A program made the position numbers and the translations under genes. Shown here piece by piece: positions 55,441-64,000 of a stretch of 64,000 nt of DNA. The stretch is from Luscinia megarhynchos. Lineage: Eukaryota; Chordata; Aves; Passeriformes; Turdidae. How positions within the stretch are numbered: position 1 is the stretch's first letter; every line of letters begins with the position of its first letter. The notes beneath the pieces were generated by a model, which was not told the origin of the DNA, searched no databases, and saw only the letters and a list, made by a program, of their open reading frames with translations. The DNA is taken from the NCBI GenBank assembly GCA_034336665.1, contig JAPFBE010000033.1, forward strand, positions 2,356,001 to 2,420,000, given 5' to 3'.

Positions 55441-55850
55441 GATCACCCAGGCACCTTTCCAGCCCAGACTATTGGAATCACTGCATCCTGAAGTGATACT
55501 GGCAGATGGATCATGCCCAATTTCAGAGACTGTAGTGCAAAAATAGAGGCTTCAACATAATTAGATTCTGGAATAATAACCTTTAATTTTCCATTTTTAA
55601 ATTTGATTTCAGCATTTAGTTTTTCCAATAAATTTTTCCCAAGGAGAGGCTTTGGTGAATTGGGTAGATACAAAAACTGGTGAGTCATCCATTGTTTTCC
55701 TAACTTAAAATCAATGGGTTTGATAAATGGCTGTTTCCTGGTTCCCTGTTGCACCTCTTTTACTGTATTTAGCACAGAGTAACTAGCTCCTGTATCTACT
55801 AAAAATTCTATCTCCTCATTTGCCTCCTTATTTCTCATCTTAGCTGCAAG
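55441..55850 (-). pseudogene. pro: ERV1 protease
   Basis: FLVDTGASYSVLNTVK at about 55775-55810 has an intact DTG; LLGKNLLEKLNAEIKF follows at 55605-55660. 131 codons remain open, the longest intact stretch of this element. Confidence 0.88.
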
Positions 55851-57330
55851 TAGAGGTTCTGCCAGGGAAGAATCCTCCGGTCTCCCTCAGTCATCATCAG
55901 TTACAGCCATGAGAGGGAGACTTTTATGTTTCAACTGCAGACAATTATTTTTCCAATGCCTGTCTTTCTCACAGTATGCACACTGATTAATATTAAGTCT
56001 CCTGGAGACAAGGGGGATAGGGAGCTTTCAAGGGAAGTTGTCCACACACTCATCCCCTTCCTTTCTGCAGGGGCACAGTTCCTTTGGAAATTCCTTCCAT
56101 AACTGCAACTAGTTTTGTTTAGTTATTTTTTGCTGTTTTCCTTTATTCTGATAAAGTCCCCAAGTAACATCTAACAGCTTCCCTGAATCATACTGGTCTT
56201 TTCCCTGAGCCTTTTGTAGTTTCCTTCTAATATAATCTGAGGATTGCCCCACAAATATGGGGGCTAAATGAGTTTTTCCTTCCTCTGTTTCAGGATCTAT
56301 ATTAGTATATTTTCAAGCTACTTCTCTCAGGTGATTTAAAATTTAAAATTTTGGTAGGTTATTTATTATGATCCTGCTTTCAAATAATTTTGACTTATTC
56401 ATAGCCTTTGGCATGGCATGTCTAATTCCATATACTATCTATTGTTGATATCTATTTAATCTCTCTGTAAACATTGGCACATTAGGGTCTCACTCAGGAT
56501 CCACGGTGGGAAAATAATGTCTAATGTACACGGCAAGTTACCTGTCAAAATTTGCTCTTCCAGAAACCTCCTACTTGTTTTAACAACCATCTCTCTTCAT
56601 TACATCAGACATTTCTAACATAGCATCTATATCCTTCCAGTCCAGATCCTGAGTTTTAATCATCATTTCAAATGCTTTTGCCATTTTGTCTAGGCCATCT
56701 CAGTAGGTACCAGCTATCAACTTCCAATTTTTAAGGTGTATTATTGAAAACAGAACTTTAACTGTGATTGGACCATCCATACTTACCACCTGGCAGAGAG
56801 GAGCTGCTATCACATCTCTGTGTTTAGACCTAGTTCTCCCTGCAATCGGACTAAAACCCTCTGCTCCTTAATACGGCCTCTCTATCCTCTCTATTTTCTC
56901 TTATAGACATGCTAAATCTTCCCCTTTATGTGCCAGTTCCCTCAGAAGATCAGTCTTGTCAGCCTGATTATCTGCTCCTCCATCCAACCTGCAATTAGAA
57001 CTGATTAAAAGATCTAAATTGTCTTCCTTATTGGGGAGATGTTTAGAACAAATTTGTCCTATGTTGCACATAGAAAAACAATGTTTTAACCATTTTCCTT
57101 GATTGTCCTTTTCAAGAGCCAGCACAAAAGGGTTTGAGGGGGCTGGATTCAAGCCACAAGCTTTCTGTCATTTTAGATGATTCCACAACGTGAAAAACAT
57201 ATCAGCATACATAACTTCATCTCATTTCTGTTCCTGTCTTAAAAACAACATTAACTGTAACAATGTATTCCAGGTTCCATTTTGTGGCCACTTTTCTGCA
57301 GAGTCTAGTTTGTACAACAGCCACCATTGA
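55851..57330 (-). pseudogene. gag: ERV1 gag remnant
   Basis: An intact zinc knuckle CAYCEKDRHWKNNC is at about 55943-55984. Capsid blocks at 56100-56780 carry many stops. A linker frame is at 56901-57152 and the matrix N-terminal part runs to 57330. Same type as 4061-5693. The 5' end is removed at 57330 by the next element. Confidence 0.82.
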
Positions 57331-57652
57331 TGACAATATTAATCAAATTCTCCCTGGTAGCTGTTGCCCCAGAGGGCCAGTCAATCTTTCTCCAAGGTCA
57401 CAAAATGCAACCTATGATGGCGAACAGCTGGTCTTCAAGCCTCATAGAGGGCACTATGCTAGCCAATCCCTGACGAGAACGTAAGCAGGTAGCTATTGGC
57501 CAGTGAGCTGGGTGGTAACCAAATCATAGCCAATCAAGTTCGAAAATGGAGTCTTTTGAGCAGCCTATATAAGAGCTGTGCAGGCCATTAAATCTCTCTC
57601 TGCCGCATGAACTCCAATGTGATGTTGTCTCTCCATCTCCCCGACCGTGACA
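57331..57652 (+). repeat. 5' LTR of a second betaretrovirus-like ERV
   Basis: About 322 bp, starting TGACAATATT (or TGATGACAAT three bases earlier) and ending CCGACCGTGACA. CCTATATAAGAGC at about 57565 is the TATA box; ATTAAATC at about 57590 may be the poly(A) signal. TGGTGAGCCCCCCAACC (57655-57671) starts like a primer-binding site; I do not recognise the tRNA. Confidence 0.75.
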
Positions 57653-57902
57653 TTTGGTGAGCCCCCCAACCTTATGACGATAACTAAGCCACGATAAAAG
57701 AAAGGAGACGGAGCACCAGAGAGGGACAGCCAAGATCTGTGAGGGAAAATACAGCCAGCGTTGCAAAAGAAAAGCGGCTAGAGCTGTGAGAGAAAAACAG
57801 CCTGGAGAGCTGTGTGAGGAAGGTAGCTGGAGAGTTGCTGACAGCTGAGGAGCTATGATCATCCAGACAAGGACATAAAAAGGGTTAGCCACTGCTGAGG
57901 AC

Positions 57903-58270
57903 ATGGGTGGTCAGATTTCAGCAGAGGACCAAGCTACAGGGAGTATTTGGACTCTGATCTTAAGTAAAAGAGGGGTTGAGCACCATGAAGAGGCTCTAGA
58001 GACTTTACTACAGTTTTACAAGAGCCACGGTGTAGAAATCACTACAGATGCCACCTTTAGTGTTAAAGTCTGGGAACAAGCCAGCCAATTGATTTTTGAC
58101 TCTGCCTCTAGAGGTGACAAAATTGCTGTAAGTGTTTACCTGGAGGACATTGATGGGCACGTTAAAATTGATAAAAGCCAAGAGAAACCTGAAACCCGAG
58201 CGAGCAAGGGAAGCGTACAAAGACACAAGCACTTTCCTGTCTCCCAGCCTACACGACCGGCTCACAGGGA
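57903..58270 (+). pseudogene. gag: Gag matrix fragment
   Basis: ATG at 57903 followed by GGQIS, a myristoylation-type start, then WTLILSKRGVEHHEEALETL and a helix-rich matrix-like sequence. Leader 57653-57902 precedes it. After about 100 codons the sequence passes into the dUTPase region, so capsid and nucleocapsid are deleted. Confidence 0.75.
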
Positions 58271-58715
58271 GAGCAAGAGGCTCAGCTGGAATGGATGTTT
58301 CCACAGACAATGCAATAACTATAGACTCATTAAAGGTGCATAAAGTCCCCCTTGAGGCCCATGGGCCTATAGGGAAAGGACTGAGTGCACTATTGTTAGG
58401 AAGGTCAAGTGCAACATTACAAGGCATTTTTGTTCTTCCAGGTATTATAGATGCTGACTACACGGGACAGATTTGTGCCATGGTGTCAACACCTACCCCT
58501 TCTGTGACTACCCCAGCTAAAACACGCATTGCCCAACGGATTCCTTTTAAGTCTTGTGTTTCTAAAACAGATTCAAAGCTAGGAGGAGACGGAGGCTTTG
58601 GATCAAAGGGAGAGCCTCAAGTGTACTGGACCCAATTCCTTTTTGATCGGAGATCAAACATGGATTGTACACTTACAGTGCCTCGGGCAACTCTGTCCCA
58701 CATTAGGTTAGTGGG
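58271..58715 (+). pseudogene. Retroviral dUTPase
   Basis: AGMDVSTDNAITIDSL, then GLSALLLGRSSATLQGIFVL and PGIIDADYTGQICAMV, then RIAQRIPF. These are the substrate-binding blocks of the trimeric dUTPase of betaretroviruses, nearly full length and in one frame. The C-terminal Gly-rich block (GGDGGFGSKG) is also present. dUTPase before protease is the betaretrovirus order. Confidence 0.85.
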
Positions 58716-58959
58716 ATGATTGACTCTGGAGCAGATGTCACCATCATATCTGCTAACAGATGGCCCCAATCCTGGCCTACCACATCTGTGGGATCTGCTG
58801 TTGCTGGCCTTGGGGGCACGACACAGAGTTACTTAAGCAGTAAACCAGTGTCAGTCAAGAATCCAGAGGCTCAGACAGCCACAGTCTGTCCCTATGTCAC
58901 TGCTGTGCCACTCAACTTGTGGGGAAGGGATGTTTTGTCAGCATGGGGAGTTCAGGTAG
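58716..58959 (+). pseudogene. pro: Retroviral protease
   Basis: MIDSGADVTII has the active-site DSG; LWGRDVLSAWGVQV is the typical flap-distal end. The frame differs from dUTPase. Interrupted at 58959 by a solo LTR. Confidence 0.85.
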
Positions 58960-59630
58960 TGTCAGGGTCCACACTACATGCGGAGTCCTGATAGGTTCTT
59001 TTAGGGATCTCAAAGCACAAAAGACAGAGCAGGGGACAAAACCAGTTTACTTTTGCAAAAATGCACCTTTATTTAGTGCCAACCAAATGCGATAGAGGGA
59101 CAGGAAATAAGAGAGAGAGAGAGAAAAGGGGTTGGGATTATAGCTACCAGGACGGGCAGACGATCCTCGTGTAACCAGCCAATAGATGTCCGTTGCCGTC
59201 TGGGGAGATCTCGGGGGTCTTTAGTTTGAGGATGTCTTTTATAGTCTTTTCCAAGGCGTCGGGCGACTGGCCAAACAGGTGAGGACTTTCAGGTACGCTT
59301 TGGGTTCCGTTGGGAGAACAAACCCAAAACATGCCCAAGCGAGTCCTTGTCGATGAAACAAACACAGGGCACTCCATCTCTGACCAGTTCATTGTTCTCA
59401 CACCTGTGGTAGCCTTGTCGAGTAGACACAGTTCAGTGCACCGTGACTAGCTGTAAACCAGTCTCATGAGAAACCAGTCTTGGTCCAATGGGCACCACCC
59501 GTGAACAATCACTTGGCGTTCCTCCCATCCCTGGCCAGCGCCTTTAAACTGCAGTTTGAGGGGTCTTCTTAGGCCTCAGGTGAGGGTCGTTGGGCAGCAC
59601 AAATGAGAGGATTTTAGACGGACTCTAACA
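58960..59630 (-). mobile_element. Solo LTR, 671 bp, at the end of protease
   Basis: Edges TGTCAGGGTCC and CTCTAACA, with perfect 5-bp duplication GGTAG (58955-58959, 59631-59635). A minus-strand AATAAAGGTG at about 59068 gives orientation. Confidence 0.88.
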
Positions 59631-59635
59631 GGTAG

Positions 59636-60395
59636 AAATGGATTTTTAATGGGGGCCACTGTGCTGAAGGGCATAAAGCACCCTACATTAGCTTTGAAAT
59701 GGCTCACTCACCAACCTGTGTGGGTTTCTCAGTGGCCCCTTGAAAAAGAAAAATTAAGCACCCTAAAATCCCTGGTTCAAGAACAATTGGCTCAAGGCCA
59801 CATGGAGCCATTGACAAGCCCATGGAACACACCCATGTTTTAATCAGAAAGAAATCTGTTAAATGGTGGTTGGTCCATGATTTAAGAAAAATTAATACTG
59901 TTATAGAAAGTATGGGTGCTTTTACAGCCTGGGATGCCATCTCCTACCATGATACATGCTAACTGGAACATTTTGACTGTTGATTTAAAATAATGGTTTT
60001 TTACAATTTCTTTGGATTCTGATGATATCCCAAAGTTTGCATTAGCAGTGCCTTCCATCAATAATGCAGCGCCAGTCGAGCGATACCAATGGAAAGTGTT
60101 GCCACAGGGTATGAAAAAGAGCCCAATGATCTGTCAATGGTATGTTGCACAGGCACTCGCCATAGTGAAGGAGCAATCCCCAGGAGCATACTGTTACCAT
60201 TATATAGACAACATATTGATAGCAACCCCAATCAAAGAAGGCCTTGTGCAGATTCAGTCAAAATTGATGCCAGCACTACAAGAGTTTGGGCTGCATGTTG
60301 CACCAGAAAAGGTGCAGCAACAGCCCCCATTGAAGTACCTTGGAGTTAAAATATTAAGTCAAACATTACAGCCACAAACAATTCGATTTTCAACC
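59636..60395 (+). pseudogene. pol: Betaretrovirus-like reverse transcriptase
   Basis: [20 protein letters not shown], then [15 protein letters not shown] (59720-59840), KWWLVHDLRKINTVIESMGA (59860-59920) and YQWKVLPQGMKKSPMICQWY (60085-60145). The active site at 60201-60212 reads YIDN. The frame ends at 60395, where an ERVL LTR is inserted. The paralogue at 48739-49500 is a related lineage. Confidence 0.9.
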
Positions 60396-60844
60396 TGTCC
60401 TGGGTTAGTGTTATGACTACTCCTCTCCCTGCCCCCCCCCTCTGCCTGCACAGAGCTGCTGCCGCCGTTGCCGTTCCTCCCCCGCCCCGGCCGCTGGGCT
60501 GCTGCTGCCTGCTGCTGGCCTGCTGCTGCTGCTGCTGGCCTGCTGCTGCTGCTTTTGCTGCTGCTTTTGCCGCTTTGGCTGCCGCTTTTGCCCCAGCTTC
60601 TCCTGCCCCCAGCTGCTCCCTCTTTCTCTCTCCCTTCTTCCGCTCATCCCGAAGATCTGCACCGGCTCCGGACGGAGGGATCTGAACATCAGAGACTGCG
60701 TCTGGAAGCCTGCCAAAGAAGCTTCCCTCGGAGGAAGTTCTTCCCGAACCCGGTAGTGGGAGGGGGAAGGAGTTCTGGGGGTTTATTTTCCTAGGGGGAC
60801 TCCTTTGCGAGATATCTCCCGTAAATTTGTCCAAAACCAGGACA
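60396..60844 (+). repeat. 5' LTR of the plus ERVL, with internal deletion
   Basis: 449 bp, against 615-639 bp in the other copies. At about 60723 GAAGCTT joins CCCTCGG directly. The roughly 190 bp absent here include the AAAATAAACAAG poly(A) signal region. The CTG triplet tract (60500-60570) is long and interrupted. Confidence 0.88.
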
Positions 60845-60849
60845 AATCT

Positions 60850-60869
60850 TGGCGCCCAACGTTAGGGGC
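60850..60869 (+). promoter_or_regulatory. Lysine-tRNA primer-binding site
   Basis: TGGCGCCCAACGTTAGGGGC, identical to the one in the minus-strand copy. Confidence 0.9.
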
Positions 60870-62730
60870 ACGAGGAAGTGGAAAAAACTTTATTACCTTG
60901 TAACTGTGTATTGGTATAGATTTATAATGTTTTTTGGGATGGAAGCTGGTATGTGGTTTTGGATATTAGGGTTTTTTGAGGTTTTAATACCTCTCTGGTC
61001 TTTGGGGTTATTTTCCTATCCAGAAATATCTCCAGTACTGTCCCTTATTTGTAGTTTTTATACTAGAGGGATAATGACCAAAATATTTATCGGACTGGGC
61101 TTGGTTGCGATGGCTTGTAAGAGGTTTATAAAGATGCTGGAATCGGTTCCAGGGATATCTTCTGGATCCTGTTTATGGATATGCACTCAGTTTGTTAGAG
61201 GAGAAGAGGGGGGAGGAGGCTTTTCAGCCTTTGCTTTCCTTTGTCTCCTCTGAATTTCTTACATCTTTATTAGAAAATGTGCAGGGTTTCCCTGAACACT
61301 AAAGAGATTATCTTTCTGATGTTTAATTTAGTAAGCTTTTTATACACTGTTTACAGTTTATATAAAATGAGAGCTGAGATTTCTAGAGGGGCTGGTGTAA
61401 CTCCTGATTTAGGAGGAAAGCAAAATGTGAAGAGTCCTGAATGGTGTGGGAAATGGCAAGACCTGGGCCAAATGTTAAAGGAATTTTCTGATCCTATAGT
61501 TTGGGACTTTCCACAGGAGAAAATTCAAAACCCAGCTGAGGTGGTAAAATATTTGAAAGAGAAGTGCCATGATAACCGTAAGGAAAAAAAGATCACTGCA
61601 GTGAGCTGGGCCCTGGCGTATGCTTATCGTAGCCTGTTAGATAGTGTAGGACCACAGACAGCAGACAGGGAACACGGAGATAGATTAGTTACCATCCCAG
61701 TGACTCAGGATGTAGTAAACACTCCAGACTTGAAAACAGGGGCGAAATTAGATAATAAGCTTCAACCAATGGCCGTGGCTACTAGCACCAGAAATGAAAA
61801 GTGCACAAAGAAGACCGATCGGCCTGTGGATGATGATGATGAGGATGCAGGAGAAGGACCCTCAATGCCTCCTGATATAAAATCAAGAGTAAAAACAACT
61901 AGTGTGAGATCAGAGACTAATAATGAGTCCCTTTCCCTAAAGGATCTCCGTGGTCTGAGGAAGGATTATACGAGGCAACGACCCGATGAGTCCATAATTA
62001 GATATGGCTAGTCCGGCTTTGGGATGCGGCGAAGCGAGGCTACCATCCTGGATGGCACAGAAGCGGGAGACACCTGGGATCCCTGTCACATGATCCTGTC
62101 ATTGATCAGGGAATGATGAGGAGGCTAACCCTCAAAGCCTCTAGCACGAAGTCCTAGACAGTCAGTGGCACAAAGATATCTGTGTGCCGATGACCTATAT
62201 ATGCAACAAACCCGATGGAAAACCATGGAGCAAGGGATCCAACGACTAAGAAATGGCAGTGGCGGAGATCATTTTTCAGAGGATATAACAACTAGGAATC
62301 CGGACCTGGTCCCATGCACACCGGTGATGTGGAGAAAACTTGTGAGACTCGGGCCATCTGAATACCTCTGCCTTAGCAATACTGAAGCCAAAAGAGGTAC
62401 ATGAGACAGTTCTTGATATGGCTAGGAAGCTTCGGAAAGCTTCATGCGGATGCTGTGCATGGCATCATACATGCCAGAATCGTAGCCCGTGAAAACATGC
62501 TTGCAGAACTTAGAGGACAAGATAGAGGGAAAATCATAAGAGGCTCAGGGAGGAGATTAAGGAGGACCTCCTCCAAATTTCAGCAGTGCAAGTTAGACGT
62601 CCTGGTATCCAACGTGGGAGACGTTTCCCCCCGATGGGGAGAGGAGGTATACTCCTTGAGCCGCAGTTGTGGTTTTCCTTGCAGGATTCTGGAGAGAACA
62701 TGAGGAGATGGGATGAGAAGCCTACACGGC
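60870..62730 (+). pseudogene. gag: ERVL leader frame and gag
   Basis: The hydrophobic leader frame (60849-61253) contains WFWILGFFEVLIPLWSLGLF. The frame 61277-62011 (245 codons) joins a further hydrophobic segment (IFLMFNLVSFLYTVYSLYK) to capsid (LKEFSDPIVWDFPQEKIQNP) and the acidic linker DDDDEDAGEGPS. Capsid continues broken to about 62730. Several frame shifts. Confidence 0.82.
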
Positions 62731-63390
62731 TGCTCTGGCACAACGGGTGTGTGATCTGAAGGAAGGCAAGATTAAAAGAGAAGTTCCGCCAAAAGGAGAG
62801 CCGCTCCTGTTTCCCGTAGTCAAAAATGCCAAACATGATAATGATAATGACATGTCTGACCCTCTTGAGGGAACTAAGACCTATGCCCGGAAAAGAAGAA
62901 TAATCCAGGCTTGGAGGGGCCCTGCCTCTAGCCAGGGTGAGCTGAGGCAGAACCGTGTTCTGGACCGTGTGGATTCGGGTGGCTGGCATACATCGAAACC
63001 ACGGAAGCATAAAGCTTTAGTGGATACAGGAGCACAGTGTACAATAATTCCATCAAGATATGTGGGGGAAGAATCCCTTTCTATTGCTGGTGTGACAGGT
63101 GGATTGCAGGACTTACCATGGTGGAAGCTGAAGTGAGTTTAACTGGAAAGGAGTGGAAAAAACATCTTATTGTGACTGGCCCAGAGGCCCCATGTATTTT
63201 GGGAATAGATTACCTCAGAAGTGGGTATTTTAAGGACCCAAAAGGTCTTAAAGTGGGCATTTGGAATAGCTGCTGTGATGTCAGAGCACATTCGGCAACT
63301 GAATACCTTGCCTGGACTATCCTGAAAATCCAAGACCACTGTAGGACTTCTGAAGGGGAAGAGCAAGGGTACCAGTGCCACTTCCTGTAG
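62731..63390 (+). pseudogene. pro: ERVL protease
   Basis: HKALVDTGAQCTIIPSRYVG at 63009-63068 (active site DTG intact), then, in another frame, VTGPEAPCILGIDYLRSGYF at 63172-63231. Confidence 0.88.
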
Positions 63391-64000
63391 AGAACATCGC
63401 CGCAATATAGGACAACTCTCGAGATGCTGTGATTCCCATCCATAAGATGATCCGGGGAGCTAGAGAGCCAAGGGGGTGGTCAGCAAAACCCACTCATCCT
63501 TCAACAGCCCCATCTGGCCTGTGCATAAGCCCGGCGGAGGAGAATGGAGACTGACTGTGGACTACCGACATTGAATGAGAAGTCACCCCACCGGCTGAAA
63601 GCTGCCGTGCCGGGACATGCTGGAGCTCCAGTGCGAGCTAGAGTCCAAGGCAGCAAGGTGGTATGCCCACCATTGACACGCCCACCGCGTTTTTCTCCAT
63701 TCCTCTTTGGCTGCAGAGTGCAGGCCTCAGTTTGCTTTCACCTGGAGGGGCGTGCAGTACACCTGGAACCGACTGCCCCAGGGGGTGGAAACACAGATCC
63801 CACCATCTGCCACGGACTGATCCATGCTGCACTGAAAAAGAGTGAGGCTCAGAACATTTGCAGTACATCGATGACATCATTGTGTGGGAAACACAGCAGA
63901 AGAAGTGTTTGAGAAAGGAGAGGAAATTATCCAAATCCCTCCTGGAAGTCGGGTTTTGCCATAATTAAGAAGAGTAAAGTTAAGGGACCTGCTCAGGCGG
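63391..64000 (+). pseudogene. pol: ERVL reverse transcriptase, partial
   Basis: SSFNSPIWPVHKP at about 63490-63530, then TDPTICHGLIHAALKKSEA at 63790-63850. An intact YIDD box is at 63864-63875 in a neighbouring frame. At least three frame changes; truncated by the window. Confidence 0.88.

Larger units (their letters stand above)
60396..64000 (+). mobile_element. ERVL provirus, plus strand, cut by window end
   Basis: Starts TGTCCTGGGTTAG inside betaretrovirus-like RT; the candidate left duplication is CAACC (60391-60395). Order: 5' LTR, lysine-tRNA primer site, leader, gag, protease, RT. It is closely similar to the minus-strand copy at 29188-35723: over about 240 bp after the primer site I count roughly five differences. 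Confidence 0.93.

Overview
The window is a piece of a bird genome, most likely a songbird, built almost entirely from nested endogenous retroviruses (ERVs). Bird origin rests on a 5'-truncated CR1 LINE end at 26676-26800 and on the ERV types seen. I found no intact single-copy host gene, tRNA, rRNA or CRISPR array. The density of young and old ERVs of three classes would fit the W chromosome or pericentromeric heterochromatin; that is inference.

Layout. 1-7560: minus-strand gammaretrovirus-like (ERV1) provirus, window-truncated, with a 1.4-kb solo LTR at 1078-2476 in its pol. 9351-14100: an ERVL-type LTR split by a non-autonomous ERV (9425-13305) whose LTRs are about 98.5% alike and which keeps a long Pro/Ala-rich open frame. 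14785-20081: a plus-strand 3' LTR, then a minus-strand gamma-like ERV (LTR, PPT, env, integrase) carrying a 372-bp solo LTR. 20082-22006: LTR, primer-binding site and gag of another minus-strand ERV. 22640-26130: a decayed plus-strand ERVL gag-pro-pol with two solo LTRs. 27030-28914: LTRs and a degenerate TTAAGTTATAAG repeat. 29188-35723: a complete minus-strand ERVL provirus with a perfect 5-bp target duplication (TACCT). 35821-36960: a minus-strand copy of a Y-box (cold-shock domain) protein gene. 36961-38887: minus-strand env and integrase remnants. 38888-43112: LTRs and unassigned DNA. 43113-57330: a minus-strand ERV1 split by a betaretrovirus-like plus-strand provirus (46385-53440, duplication ATAAT), which itself carries a solo LTR, and by a second solo LTR at 54150-54767. 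57331-60395: a plus-strand betaretrovirus-like ERV with dUTPase and protease, hit by a solo LTR (58960-59630) and then by another ERVL copy (60396 to the window end).

The genes do not work together as a host pathway; they are retroviral gag/pro/pol/env units, most broken by frameshifts, stops, deletions and insertions. The most unusual arrangement is the Y-box copy. It lies in the same orientation as an env/integrase remnant on one side and as a polypurine tract plus 3' LTR (28565-28932) on the other, with only the later ERVL insertion between. This is where a retrovirus that captured a host gene would carry it, but an independent retrocopy landing in an ERV explains it too. Other notable points are a hydrophobic open frame between primer-binding site and gag in two ERVL copies, and repeated Asp-to-Asn changes in catalytic motifs of unrelated elements.
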